DNA of 64,000 nt from Phascolarctos cinereus (taxonomy: Eukaryota; Chordata; Mammalia; Diprotodontia; Phascolarctidae): the NCBI RefSeq assembly GCF_002099425.1, contig NW_018344339.1, positions 124,001 through 188,000 on the forward strand, in the 5' to 3' direction. Shown here one piece after another: positions 46,905 through 58,984 of this stretch; the stretch's first letter is position 1; every line of letters starts with the position of its first letter. Position numbers and translations under genes: made by a program. The notes under the pieces are model-generated. The model had not been told where the DNA came from. It did not search any database and was given only the letters and a program-made list of their open reading frames with translations.

Positions 46905-47165
46905 TAGGTAATGCAATAGAGAAGAATACTAGACCTGGAGTCAAGAAGACCTGAGTTCAAATTCTACTTCAGACACTCACTAGCTATGTCATCCAGACAA
47001 ATCTTTTAAACTTTGTCTGCCTCAGTTTCTTCACCTGTAAATGGTGCTAATGGTAACATTTTCCTCTCAGGGTTGTTTGAAGATAAATGAAATAATATTT
47101 GTAAAGTACTTTGAAAACCTTAAAGCACCATATAAATAAATGCTAGCTATTATTTATTATTACCT
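46905..47165 (+). mobile_element. MIR/THER1-type SINE
   Basis: GTAGCTAGGTAATGCAATAG head, GACCTGGAGTCAAGAAGACC, TGAGTTCAAATTCTACTTC (B box), CTGCCTCAGTTTCTTCACCT, then AGTACTTTGAAAACCTTAAA and ATAAATGCTAGCTATTATT. Nearly complete. Confidence 0.85.
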
Positions 47166-48464
47166 ATTATTTTAAGTCTGGCCTACAATATTTTGGCACT
47201 ATGAATAGAGGGTTGTGTTTTTGTTTTTCAGTCGTCTCATGGTTAAATTCATTTTTTATGTGGAGGAAGAGTATTGTGAAAGAGGGAGTTCTGGAACAGA
47301 GCTGGAGAGAATTTCTGGACAGAAATTTATGTTTCCCCTTGTTGCCAAAAATTTTGTTTAAACATATGAGGAAATGTATTATGGGAATAAAGAGAAGATT
47401 CCTACTCATCTTGTGATATTAGTGTCATGTATATTTGAAGCCAGCAAAAAATGCTGCCTGGCTTTTGCTAATGTCTATTTTAAAGTTGTATTGCCAACAC
47501 AAAGGAAGCAAGAATAAATTGTCTTTCTATTGCAAATGAGCTTTTGATCTTTTAAAAGTGAGTCTTGAAGCCAGAGTTCTGCTTAATGCATTTGTTGATT
47601 ACTGAGGTGAAGGGGTCAATGTTAATGGAGGCAGAGACTAATAGGGACTAGGTGGAAAGCATGTTCCCTGATTGAGAGGTTTTCTGCAGAATGACTTGAG
47701 CCTTACAGAAATTAGGATTATGAAAAAGAAAATAAAAGTATGCAATCATGAATGTAAATTAATGTAGTTTCAGGCTTACCCTATTATTACCTCTCTTCCC
47801 CCCAAAAGACCACATCCCAGTGAATGTTTTCCAGTATTGAGGGTGTTAGAGGAAGGGTGGGCTTTTCATATTAAGGATCCTGTGTGGATGCAAGGGGAAT
47901 TTAGACAGAAAGCCAACGAATCTGGTCCAAGGGCAGGAAGAGGGCATTTAGAGTATTTGTCAATAACAGAATATCATTGGCTAGGGGAGTTTGCAGATGA
48001 TTTGGTCTTGTCAAATCACTCAAATTAATTGGAACCTCTGGATGGAGACTCTCTTTTGCTGTTTTTCCAGATGTATCAAATGGGAAGTTTTCCATACCTT
48101 ACACCAAAAGATGAATTATTTGTATAGCCAGTTCCACAATAAATATATATCAAAGGAAGAAGTAAACTTTTTTAAAGAGATGCACTTGGTGGGTTGAATC
48201 ATCTTGATCTCCAACTCCTTGTGATTACTCTGCTTTGTGTGTAATTAAATCATGCCTTTTGTGTGGATTTTCATCCAATGTTAACTTTAGCCATTGGTCT
48301 TCAGGCAGTTATGCAGTCATGGGTTTTTTTTGTGGCAAATGAAATTTTTTGAAGTCAATAGATAATGTTAATATTTAATTTTTTAAAAATCTTAAAAGAT
48401 GACTTGTGGATAGATCTTGTCACAATATGCTCAGGGGGTCTGCTGCCTTGTAACAGGCCAGAGT
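47166..48464. other. Unassigned non-coding DNA
   Basis: About 1.3 kb with no repeat family recognised and only short, overlapping open frames on both strands without domain features. Confidence 0.4.
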
Positions 48465-48840
48465 TAGTGTCATGCAGTAAATAGAACACTTGACTTTGAG
48501 TCAGAAGACCTGAGTCTAAGTCCCAGATTTACTATTAAATCCTTGAGTGTCTTAGTTCTTAATAGTAGGTACCTCAATTTTCTTATCTTGAAAATGAGTT
48601 AGATGATTTTTGATTTCTTCCAACTTGTACCTTTTTTTGAAATCTTTGAAACCTCAATGTCCATTCTGGCTCTGCCACTAACTAGCCATAAAACTTTGTT
48701 CAAGTCACTTGAATTTGATAATAATTAAATGGCAACATCTGCAAAATAGGAATAATTGTATTACCTACCCCTAAAGGGTTGGAATGAAGAAAGTACCTTG
48801 TAAACTGCAAAGTTTTGTAAAAATTAAATCTATGAGTTAT
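48465..48840 (+). mobile_element. Two degraded MIR-type SINE pieces
   Basis: 48465-48630: TTTGAGTCAGAAGACCTGAG, TACCTCAATTTTCTTATCTT. 48655-48840: TCTGGCTCTGCCACTAACTA, AACATCTGCAAAATAGGAAT, TACCTTGTAAACTGCAAAGT. The order fits two MIR copies, or one disrupted copy. Confidence 0.65.
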
Positions 48841-49084
48841 AGACAAGATGGTGGCTTAATGAATGCTTCTAGGATATGAGGATGGGCTATTGTTTCATAT
48901 TTTATATTTTGATAAATCTGTGATCTCTCACTGATCTAATTACTCTCTCCAATAGTGAAGATTGTTACTCATCTGTTACTTCATAACCTGTGTGATTTTT
49001 GTTTATGTTCTCCTATAAATTGTACATAGAAGGAATCCATAGAATGCACTGAAAGTTTTTTTTTCTTCTGTATCTCAACCTGTC

Positions 49085-49295
49085 AGTGGCAGCTACATTG
49101 GATACAAGTAGTACATTGGATAGAGCACTGGACCTGGAGTCAGGAAGAGCTGAGCTAAATCTGGCTTCAGATACTTGCTAGCTGTGTGATGTTAGGCAAG
49201 CTAACTTAATTTTTGTCTGCTCCTATTTCCTCATTTGTAAAACTGAGATAATAATATCACCCAGGGTTGTTGTAAAGATAAAATGTGCCAGCCCA
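49085..49295 (+). mobile_element. MIR/THER1-type SINE
   Basis: ACATTGGATAGAGCACTGGA, CCTGGAGTCAGGAAGAGCTG, TAGCTGTGTGATGTTAGGC, TATTTCCTCATTTGTAAAAC, ATCACCCAGGGTTGTTG. The 3' end is cut. Confidence 0.83.
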
Positions 49296-49429
49296 CAGGG
49301 TATTCAAGAAACTTAGAGTTTGACATGAGGACAACTCCATCCTTTCTTCAACCAAGAAACTAAGACTGGAGATTTGAGTAAACAGAAGACGATGAGCAGA
49401 ATGAAGACTCTTGTAGGTTTTAGCAGCAT

Positions 49430-50240
49430 TGATTTTGTTCAGGCAAAAGCCTTTCAATTTCATGTAATAAAAATTATCTATTTTAAATTTTGTTCTCTCT
49501 CTCTCTCTCTCTCACTGGTTAAGAATTACTCACCTAGTAATTGTTCTGAAAGATTCTTCCATCCATTTTCCTTAAAATACATATATTTAAATGTCTAACC
49601 ATTTATGTTTAGGTACTGTGTCCATTTTGAATGCATTGTGGCCTATAGTGTAAGGTACTAACTGAAACTATTGTTTACTAAACAGATACCTAATTTTCTC
49701 AAAGTTCTTGTCAAATAGAGTATTCTTCCCAACATGACTGATATTTTTGGGTTTATCAAATGATAGATTATTAAGTTTTATTGCTTCTGATTTTATTGTT
49801 TTTAATAAGTAATAAATAGTTTTGATGATTATTGTTTCATAACATGATTTGAGATGGGAAGTGCTGGTCTCCTTTCATTCCTATGTCTTCATTATTTTGC
49901 TTGAGATCCCTGAACTAGAACTCGCATTCTTTCAGATATATTCATTATTATCTTATTTAGCTCTATAACATAGCCCTTTGGTAGTTTTGTTGTCACAACA
50001 CAGAACATAATAATGAATTTAGGTAGTATCAACATTTTAAATTTTATTTGCATGGATCAGCCATGAACAATGAAAATTCTTCCACTTAAGTGTAATTTTA
50101 TTTATGTGAATTTTGAGTTTGTCTCAGTGGATTGACTGAAAGATATTTTATGCATTTTGTAGTTTTTTTTTTGGTATGTGGTTTCTCCATTTCTTGTTGG
50201 GTCTTGTTATTGCTGTATAAAAATTTTAGGAATTTTTCCT
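49430..50240 (-). mobile_element. Old, degraded L1 ORF2 fragment
   Basis: Plus-strand text follows the antisense L1 ORF2 pattern also present in copies A and B: CTCAAAGTTCTTGTCAAATA, TGGGTTTATCAAATGATAGA, GGTAGTATCAACATTTTAAA, TTTGCATGGATCAGCCATGA, then TTATTTATGTGAATTTTGAG. It is far more diverged than copies A and B. A short (CT)n run lies at 49495-49513. Confidence 0.72.
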
Positions 50241-50264
50241 TTTCCCAAATAAATTGAAAAAAAA

Positions 50265-50430
50265 ACATTAACCAACTTCTATGTGACAGGAATTATGCTA
50301 GGCATGAGGAAGACAAAGACAAAAATGAAACAATCTCTGCTTTCAAAAAACTAGCATTCTATCAAAAGACAACATTTACATATTAAAGCACAAATAAGAT
50401 AAATATAAAACAAATAAAAGCTAGGAAAAT
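50265..50430 (+). repeat. Old dispersed repeat, family not assigned
   Basis: AACCAACTTCTATGTGACAG, GCATGAGGAAGACAAAGACA, CATTTACATATTAAAGCACA match the start of the repeat at 7008 and 43965. Confidence 0.55.
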
Positions 50431-51929
50431 TGATTTTTGAGAATCTGTCCTGGGTCCAAAGGGATGGTTTTCAGAGAATGCAGCAGTAATCAGTGTTTCT
50501 TGATCATTTCCCTAGTATTTAGTAGGGAATGCTTTTTTAAATTGATGGTTATTTTGTAAGGCTATAACCATATCACTAAGTGAGAGCAGCACCCAACACA
50601 CTACTCATACATACTGTAGAGTATGTATTCAAGGTTATGCTATAGATACTAAGATTCAGTAACAGAGAGTATAGAGAACAAAGCTGGTGTAGGGTATCCT
50701 CAAGTATTTTCAGATGAGGGACATGTTTCTCCTGGCCAATGGAGTCCCAGGCCAATTATCATTGGGCTGACCTAATTTCCAAGGTCTGAGTGAATGTCAT
50801 GAGGTAATACAATACTTTTCTTCGTTTATATAGGAAAAACCCTTACCTCTGACATGAAATCAGCATTCCATGTTTCATCTTTATATCTTGGGCTTCTGAG
50901 GACAGGTATTGGTTACATTTGTGATGGCCAGACTCAACATTGTCTGTCTGAGGGTGTTTAGCCTTTATAATACACAAGAGCTATGGGATGAGATCTAGCA
51001 GGGTTACATTATCTATTCTACATATGCAGTAAGGTCTTCCCTACTACAATTTTGCAACTGGACATTATCTATGTGCTGATAAATTTTTGGAGTAGGAGGC
51101 TTAAATAGGGGGTATCTCATATAGGTCGTAATTGTAATAGATAGTTGAAGAAATAGAGAGATTATTAAATATTTTGTAAAAAACAAAAATATCATGTATA
51201 TGTGATTATGTCTACCTACCTATCTATCTATCTAGGCTATCCAAAACAAATACCTCTATTTTATAATCTCATATGAGGGGTATGTTTCTGGTTCGATGTC
51301 GCAAGCATCTGATAGTTCTATGTTTAACACAGCATATGTACATATTATATATAATTACTTATATCATTACATGTATATGAAATATATGTATATATATATG
51401 TGTTTATATATGATGTTAATATTATATACCATACACACACATATCTTCATTGTCCTACAGCTTCCTTATCTGCATTCTGGCTGTTTTTGGGCAGGCAGTT
51501 TTAGTAAGTAAAAAGAATTATAAGTAGTTTCTCTATCAGTAAAATGGCTGAGGGAAAACATTAAGCAAGGAATTGGGGAATATATGCAGGAGTATTAGAA
51601 TATTCCTCATCTCATTTTCAGATTTCAGTGTTCCAGGATCACATCAGGGATTATTGATTGTAGTGAATATCTAGTCTTATAAAAGGTATTGGTTCAGCAT
51701 TTAGTTCTGCTAATAACTTTTTTTTTTGGAGGGGGCAGGGTAACACCTTATTCCCTGAAAGATGATCCATCATGACACTCTTTCTAATAATATACTAGTA
51801 GGGGACAAGTCTCATGGATTAGGGTGAAATGACCCTGTACACTGTCTAGAAAGAAGAAATGTTTCCTTTGCATTCACAAAAGCAAAGAATAGCATTTGCT
51901 GTGAGAAAATTCAGTTGTAAAAAATAAAT
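50431..51929. other. Unassigned DNA with short simple repeats
   Basis: (CTAT)n at 51211-51235 and TATATG-rich sequence at 51360-51435. Otherwise no recognised repeat or coding signal. Confidence 0.4.
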
Positions 51930-52165
51930 AGTTAATATTTATATAGCATTTACTATTTGCCAGGCACTGTGCAAAGTGTTTCATAGTAATTATCTCATTT
52001 GATCCTCACAACAACTCTAGGAGGTCATTATTTTCCACATTTTACAGATGAACTGAGGCAAATAGGTTAAGTGATTTGCCCAAGGTCACATAGCTAGTAA
52101 ATGTCTGAGGCTGGATTTAACTCAGGTTTTCCTAACTCCAGGCCCTGTACTCTATCCACTACACT
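51930..52165 (-). mobile_element. MIR/THER1-type SINE, antisense
   Basis: TTTATATAGCATTTACTATT, CATTTGATCCTCACAACAAC, ATTTTACAGATGAACTGAGG, TGATTTGCCCAAGGTCACAT and TGTACTCTATCCACTACAC. Clear, near-complete reverse copy. Confidence 0.87.
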
Positions 52166-52169
52166 CTGC

Positions 52170-52462
52170 ATGTGTACCATGGGATGAGTTTAATAAGTAA
52201 CATAATTACTGGCCAAATGGCCTCTCACAATATAATCCAAATACGAAACTATCATTGTCTCTATTACAATGTTAAACAGAGCAAAGCATAGGTACTCCAT
52301 TGGCACCCCCCTTCCAAGTTGACATTAAACCATCATTAATAGTTAAAGTAATTTTTGGACACAATTATTTAAACAGATCCAAATTCACCTAACTGCACTA
52401 TTATTTAGCCGACATCCTTCCATCTTTTCCATAATAGAAGCAGGAGAGATTTTATGAAATGG
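52170..52462 (-). mobile_element. CR1/L3 LINE, segment left of a nested insertion
   Basis: Plus-strand text AGGTACTCCATTGGCACCCC, CCTTCCAAGTTGACATTAAA, TCCAAATTCACCTAACTGCA, CATCCTTCCATCTTTTCCAT follows the antisense CR1/L3 RT region. It continues at about 53140 after two other elements. The frame is not open. Confidence 0.78.
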
Positions 52463-52474
52463 GCAAAATATATT

Positions 52475-52620
52475 CTTTTTTTTTTTGGCTAGTCAATGGG
52501 GTTAAGTGACTTGCCCAGGGTCACACAGCTAGTAAGTGTTATGTCTGAGGCTGGATTTGAACTCAGGTCCTCCTGAATCCAGGGCCAGTGCTCTATCTAC
52601 TGCGCCACCTAGTTGCCCCT
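52475..52620 (-). mobile_element. Short tRNA-derived SINE (WSINE1-like)
   Basis: Antisense, with poly-T, AGTAAGTGTTATGTCTGAGG, GAGTTCAAATCC B box and head GGGGCAACTAGGTGGCGCAG. Perfect 12 bp direct repeats gcaaaatatatt at 52463-52474 and 52621-52632. It sits at the junction of an older CR1/L3 and an L1-like tail. Confidence 0.95.
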
Positions 52621-52632
52621 GCAAAATATATT

Positions 52633-53140
52633 ATAACTCACATAGCCCACTATTTAGCATATACCTGAAAGAGGTCAAAGACGAAAGTACTATACATGTC
52701 AAAATATTCATGCTAGTACTTTTGTGTGATAGTAAAGACATGGAAACAAAGTAGATGTCTATTTTGGGGGAATGTAGAAATGAACTGTTGCATGCAAATG
52801 TAATGAACTGTAACAAATGTTACATAAAACAAGTTCATACAAACAGGGGAAGATATCTCTGAACTGATGCAAAATGAAGTAAACAGAACTAGGAAAATGA
52901 CATATGTAATGACTACAACAATGTAAATGAAACATACACACACCCACACACACACACTCACTTCAACACCATAAATAGTGGCCAAATTTTGCCCCAGAAA
53001 AGAGATGTGAAAATATATTTCCCTCCCTTCTTTAAAGAGGTAAACAGAACAACTCTAGGGCTAGAACATTCTATGTACTGTTAGACTTGGTGAAAAACAT
53101 TTTAAGATCCTGGACTCTAAAAACAAAAATAAAATGTAGG
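52633..53140 (+). mobile_element. 5'-truncated L1-like LINE tail
   Basis: Plus strand: GAAAGAGGTCAAAGACGAAA, TTCATGCTAGTACTTTTGTG, GGGAATGTAGAAATGAACTG, CTCTGAACTGATGCAAAATG, AAGTAAACAGAACTAGGAAA, then a CA-rich stretch and an A-rich end. The CTGATGCAAA-TGAAGTNANCAGAAC words match the L1 C-terminal/3' region at 27715-27740. It lies inside the CR1/L3. Confidence 0.75.
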
Positions 53141-53460
53141 TAAACTTAAATTATAGCTGTGGTTTTTTCTTGATCTAATAATTTACTTAATCCTTCAAAA
53201 AATGAACTTAGTCCATCATGATCTGTTTTTGATGAATCCATGTTGACTTTTGGTGATTGCTACTTCTGTTGCCTCAAGTTTACTAATGTCCAATTATATC
53301 TTCTAGAATTTCTCTCAGAATAAAAATTCAGTAGCCTCTAGTTTGAAAATTCTATTGTCTTCCCTTTTTTGAAAATTGGACAACATATTTGCACCTCCAG
53401 GCCTGCACTATATCTGCCATTCTCCACAGCCTTTCAAAGATCACTAAGTGGGCTAAATTT
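53141..53460 (-). mobile_element. CR1/L3 LINE, segment right of a nested insertion
   Basis: Resumes with TCTTGATCTAATAATTTACT, GATGAATCCATGTTGACTTT, CTTCTAGAATTTCTCTCAGA, TTGAAAATTGGACAACATAT and CTTTCAAAGATCACT, the next part of the same antisense RT region. Old and broken. Confidence 0.75.
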
Positions 53461-53984
53461 AGCTCTGAAAGAGTGCTAAATTCTTGATAATGCTATAACT
53501 TGAATAGATTCTTATTTTAAAGTAGAAGACAATGTCTGGACAAACTTGTTGATGGTACTGAATTAAGCACAGATGAATATATTCACTACCAAACTGCTGA
53601 AGGCAGAAAATCCACAGAGTTTTAAGTACTGTTAAGTTTTTTTTTTCAGATTTGCCTTCCTCATTACTAGCTTGACCAGCATCTACACAAAGTGTTAGCA
53701 GTGATATCACCTCAGATAAAGAAAAAAAAAACTAAACTAACCCTTTCCTCCAAAACATAATAACAAAAACAAACAAACAAAAAAAACCCTCCAGTAATCC
53801 AGAGCCAACAACTTGGCAAAATAGGAAAAAAAGATGGTAAGACTTTATCTTTCATCTTCCTACAGCATGTAGTAGAGCCAACTGTGCTTCACATAAATCC
53901 AACTCACACATGAATCAAGACATCTCCCATCATGCTGTTGTTGGTCTTCTTCCAAAAACCACCACCACCACCACCAAGAGTAGA
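53461..53984. other. Unassigned DNA
   Basis: No recognised transposon. Contains A-rich runs and a (CCA)n stretch at about 53957-53975. Confidence 0.4.
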
Positions 53985-54245
53985 GCCAGCAGGTGCAGTG
54001 GGAAGAGTGTTGGATTTGGAGTCAGCAAGACCTGTGTTGAATGCTGTCTCACACATTTACTAGCTGTGTGATTTTGAGCTTATGATTTAGTGTCTCTCGG
54101 CCACAATTTCCATGTTTGGGGAAGGGGATAAAGGTGGCTCCTACTTCATCAGGTTGTTGTGAGATTGAAAGCTTAAAGTGCTACATAAACCACTAGCTAT
54201 TGCTAGCTATTCTTCTTGTTGTTTTCTTATTATGTATTATTATTA
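53985..54245 (+). mobile_element. MIR/THER1-type SINE
   Basis: GCAGGTGCAGTGGGAAGAGT head, TTGGATTTGGAGTCAGCAAG, ACTAGCTGTGTGATTTTGAG, CATCAGGTTGTTGTGAGATT and a TAGCTATTGCTAGCTATTC end. Confidence 0.78.
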
Positions 54246-55499
54246 CCTTTAGTTGAAATCCAAACCATGCCCAGATTTGTGACCTTATCAGTGACAAAAT
54301 AATTTAGTTTATGTAATATAAAGAAAATATTCAGATATTATTGTCAAGATGATTTCCATGGTGGTACAGATCATTGATCAGGTTGGATGTGTCTGTTACT
54401 AGCTTCTATTTGTGCTTCATCAGTAAATTACAGTGATGATATTATTTTAGATGCATAAAATGATGGTCACTCTGAATGAAAAAATCCAGACAACCTTTCA
54501 TCCAAAGAGATGAGTTTACTATTTACTGGTGGAACAGAAAAATGGTCAAGAATAACATGTCAGTATGAAGCAATGAAGTTATCATCATTGGGCCTAGGGG
54601 CAAGTAATATTGTAGGAAATATGAAAGCTGGGTTATTGTGATTTTTGCAAGATAATCCAAGGGGTCTATGATCAATTCAATATATTAAGATAAGACAGAA
54701 TTTCTATTATTAGAATAGAAAAAAATGTTATAGGAGCTACTATAGTTGCCAAAGTATTGGTGAAGCCCAGCATGGCATTTTTACTAACAGCCATGAAGCT
54801 GAATCTCTGACAGTGCCTACAACTTTCTAAATGGGTATCACCTAATGGGTATCAAGGAATACTGTCACAGGACAAAGTGGAAAGTGTAAAATGCTAAAAC
54901 TAGCATGAAGTAAAGGAGAGAGAGTAGCAAACCAATAAAAACTATCCATTTAAAAATGTTTGTGGAAAAGGATATGGTCTTATTCTATAAAACAATTCAA
55001 GCCTAGTGAATATTTGTGTATGGAGATTGCAAGGATGAGAAGGAGGGTGACCCCAAACTATACTTGAAATGGAAATAATTCTAAACAATGCAGTACTTAG
55101 GAATGTATACTCCCTGTAACTAAACTACAAAAGCAGTAAAAATGACCCTTTTATGACATCCTGATGCAGGTGGTCTGGAAGCCAGATATGGCAAAGTCCT
55201 GAAATCTGGGGAAATGAGCATAGAGACACTCTCTAGAAGAGAGTGGAGCAAAAGTGGGAATAGAGGTGGGGTTTGTAACTGGCACAAGAAAATAATTTCA
55301 CAAATGCTAGATAGGGGAACTGTGACTAGACGGCAGATCATTGAAAAAATCTCAAGGTTATTAGTATCTGCAAACTCAAAATGAATGAACAATATCAAAT
55401 AGCTGCCAAGAAAAGTAATATATTAGTAATATAATAATTATAATTGTAATATATTATAATTATTATAACATAATAATTATAATATATTAATAATATATT
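54246..55499. other. Unassigned non-coding DNA
   Basis: No recognised repeat apart from a TAATATATTATAATTATTA low-complexity tract (55418-55500) and a small duplication of AATGGGTATCA near 54832 and 54846. No credible coding region. Confidence 0.4.
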
Positions 55500-56135
55500 A
55501 GGCTGTATTTTGAGATGTATAGCATTCAGAGCTAGCGAGGTGACATTCCTGCTATAGTCTTTCCTTGTTAGACCATGTTTGGAGGATCATATTAAATTCT
55601 GTGTGCCACGTTTTAGGAAGGACATTGAGAAGATGGAAGGGTCCCATAGAAGACAATGAAGATAATTAAGGACCTCAAACAGCATATTATTGGGGGGTCA
55701 TTTGGAGGAAGTGAGGATGTTTAAACTGAAGAAAAGAAGAGGTAGGAGGGACATGACAGCCTCCAGAAAGATCGTCCCGTAGAAGATGGTTTAGACTTGA
55801 TTTGTTTGTCCCCAGAGGGCAGAACTAATATCAAAAAGTGGGTGTTTCAAAGAGGTTAATTAGGTCTAATGTTACAAACAAAAACAAAGCCAAAGCCAAA
55901 ACAACACAATAACAACAAAAACAAGAACAAAAACCAAGAAACCCAAATAAAATGCTTTCTAATAATCCAACTTTATTGAAAAATGGAATGGTAGTCTTCA
56001 GGAAGAAGAAGATTTCTCCTCACTGGAAATTAAAAAAAAAGGTTTAATGATCTGTTTATGTAGAAGTGATTGCTATTTAGGTATGAGTTGAATTATCTGG
56101 TTTCTTAGGTGCTTTTCAGACTCTGATATCATGTG
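55500..56135 (+). mobile_element. CR1/L3 LINE, 3' portion
   Basis: AGCTAGCGAGGTGACATTCC, TTAGACCATGTTTGGAGGAT, GTGTGCCACGTTTTAGGAAG, GGATGTTTAAACTGAAGAAA, CCCCAGAGGGCAGAACTAAT, then the end TTAGGTGCTTTTCAGACTCT GATATC. Collinear with 40440-40960. An A/C-rich insertion (55870-55950) interrupts it. Confidence 0.85.
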
Positions 56136-57096
56136 ATACTATCATCTGTAATCAATAAAGAAAAATTTAACATTGAAACATGGCCCAGTTTATGGTCATA
56201 AGTGAAGTATAAGAAATATATAAGAAATTAATCTGTTTAAATGTGAAAATGGAGATTGCATTAAAGTAACATTAGCCAGAGACCAGGACACATATGGGGA
56301 TCATTGCATGGCATGTGTGTACTGGGATTGCTGTGGTACCTAGTTGTGACTTTAAACAACGACATTAAGAAAAAAGTCTCTTGTGTGCAAATCAGTAGTC
56401 ATGCATCTCACTTAGAATTTTAAATCCTTTTCACACAATTAGGTTGTGTGTGTATGCATATAAATAAGGCTGGAATATGTGACATATTTATTTTCTTTCC
56501 ATAAAATGATAAGCTTTCCTGGCAGGCATTGTCTCTTACTATTACCTTCCACAATACATGTCCAGAGGCAACTGCTATTTGCCAGAGCACATCTCCAAAC
56601 CAAAAATAATTTAAAAAATCAATAAGGTTAAAGAATGGTGTGAATATATGTTTTAAATATGCTGCATTTTCCTTGAAATAATTTGCTGTCTTTACTCCTG
56701 CATATGTTATATTAATCTTCCAAATAGATTTTTTAAAAAAATCATTTGAAGAAAAAAAAAGATGATGAGGACTGAACGACAGGTTTCATTTTTCCTGGTA
56801 GGAACAAATTCCCATTTAGATAAAGCAGGAATTGGACTTTAGTCCTCAACTATAATGGAATATATTTTGTAATTTGTAAGGTTTTTTCCCCCTTTCTTTT
56901 ATTTGCTTAATTACTTTCACTTCTTCTACTTGTTTGAGTCTGCATATATTAACAAACCCTGAACTAAGGCAAGAATCTAGAAATATAGAAATGGTGTTTA
57001 AACTAACATCTCCAGCCTGAAAGAGATCGGAGAATCAAGAAAACTTATGAGATCATCTCTTTGGAATATTTAGTTCTGTATCAAAGAGATACATTG
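56136..57096. other. Repeat-poor non-coding block
   Basis: Nearly 1 kb without a recognised transposon. The texture is complex and AT-rich with no credible open frame. Candidate for conserved non-coding DNA. Confidence 0.4.
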
Positions 57097-57104
57097 GGTT
57101 AACT

Positions 57105-57332
57105 CAGAGGTGTCAATCACCAGACCCCCTCAGCCTCTGGAAAGCAGATTAAAATATAATTTAATAAATTTGGATTTTGTAATTTAACAAATAAATATTT
57201 AACAAAACAAATAAAAATGCAGTAGAATATAAAGAAGACTAACATGTGGTTTTCTGAAACAATAAGTAGCCCAGGGGTATCTTGATATATGGGTTAGTTG
57301 CCCTCTGTTTCTACTTGAGTTTGATACCACTG
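57105..57332. mobile_element. Non-autonomous hAT DNA transposon
   Basis: Starts CAGAGGTGTCAA and ends TTTGATACCACTG, diverged inverted ends of about 12 bp. Flanking 8 bp sequences ggttaact (57097-57104) and gattaaat (57333-57340) match at 6 of 8, as expected for an old hAT target duplication. Its 228 bp are too short for a transposase, so it would have moved with enzyme from a related element. The family name is not assigned. Confidence 0.75.
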
Positions 57333-58039
57333 GATTAAATGATTGAGATATTTTGGAGATTAATAGAAACTGATAAATCCTTTATCAATGAGGTTATTTT
57401 AAAAACTTAAATGTAAAAAAGGCTGGAAAAATAAATAACTGAATTGTTCATGTTTGGAAAAAGCCTAGCTGGTTGACCCATATAGCCACATCTTAACACC
57501 ACTGTTTACCTGCTGGCAGCTACATAGTTTATAAATACAATCCCTGGGAAAAATAAACTGCCTCTGAAGTATTAGCCATGGAAACTCAAACCTCTAAAAT
57601 AAAAATAGATGTCACAGAAAAAAAAAGATTAAGTATCTGGCTCACAGTCCCATCATCATCATATCAATAAGAATGTGGGTTTCTTATACTACTAAACTTG
57701 AATGTATCATTCTTTGGACAATAGCAAGGAATAGAAAGGAATAATTTGAATGTCTGTGAGTTAATAATTCTTTTAGACTGTGTCTGTAAAGCTATTCTAA
57801 TATCCATTTAAAAAAATAATGCTGACATGAAACTGATATTGAAATTTTCTTCCAAGTTGTGTGCCGGTTTTCTGGTTGAACTTTTCAGGTAATTCCATTC
57901 TGAGTTGCAATCTCATGTTCACATCCTAGTCACGCTCACATCCCAAGGGCTTTTAATCTAAAATGTGTCCAGGAAATTAATCTTGATATGAAGACTGCCT
58001 CTCCTGAAATCAGGTAAGCCCCAGAACAAGTGGATAAAA
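57333..58039. other. Unassigned non-coding DNA
   Basis: No recognised repeat or coding signal. Confidence 0.4.
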
Positions 58040-58300
58040 CTCAGTGAGAGGCAGCATGCTGTGGTGGAAAGGATACTGGACCAGGAGTCAAGAGTTCTGG
58101 GCTACAGTCCTACCTACCTGTTTTCAGCCTTTTAAAATTTGGCCATATCACCTTTCTGGGTCTCAGTTTCCCTATCTGAAAATTGGGTTATAAGAACTTT
58201 TTTACCTCATAGACTATTGTGAATATCACAATGTTGATGATTTGTGAAATCATTTTTTAAAAATTATGAAGTACTGTATAAACGTAATGCGCTATTATTC
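58040..58300 (+). mobile_element. MIR-type SINE
   Basis: GCAGCATGCTGTGGTGGAAA head, ACTGGACCAGGAGTCAAGAG, GGTCTCAGTTTCCCTATCTG, then AAGTACTGTATAAACGTAAT and GCGCTATTATT at the 3' end. Confidence 0.78.
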
Positions 58301-58984
58301 AGCATATGAAAACATGTTTTCCCACAAAAAGATGGGGCCCTAAGCACTTGGTTTTGATAAATTGTCCCTGAGATGTCAGCAAGTAATAGACTGTGGCTAT
58401 GCAAGCTGACAGAAATTTCTGCATTATATGCATGAGTGTAATTCAATAGGATAGTTAGCTGTCATGAATAAAATACATGTGATTGATTGTGTATGTGTTT
58501 TAAAAATAGTGGTTGGTCAGCTAGTGGCTGAGCAAAAATGGACTCACTCTGAATTTCTATGAATGCTTTCAGTGCTAATCATTTATAGTTAAAATTGATT
58601 CTTTTTCTGCATAAACAATGCTGATCCTAGATTGTCATTTAAGTGTGAATTCTCTGATAAATATGTGATGTGAGATGTTTGCATCTTTTATTTTCTCAGT
58701 CTATTGCTCCCCTTTGTAAAGATTTACTTGCTTACATGCAAAGAAAATCAAGAAAAAACTAAGCCTATAATAATACAAAACACTTGTTTCTCAAAAATAC
58801 TATTTTAGGGTTTTTATTTTGTTTTTAGAATTTATACTATATACAAATGCAATATAATTAATATAATATGATATATTATGATATAAGCATACCACAATAT
58901 AATATAATGTGATATCTCTGATGGACAACTGGACAAATGTTGTTCATCTGTTTTTGAAGAGAACCATTGCCATCACAAAACAAA
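58301..58984. other. Unassigned DNA plus a short repeat scrap
   Basis: 58935-58980 is a partial copy of the repeat at 42660. 58840-58915 is ATAT-rich. The rest is unassigned. Confidence 0.4.
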
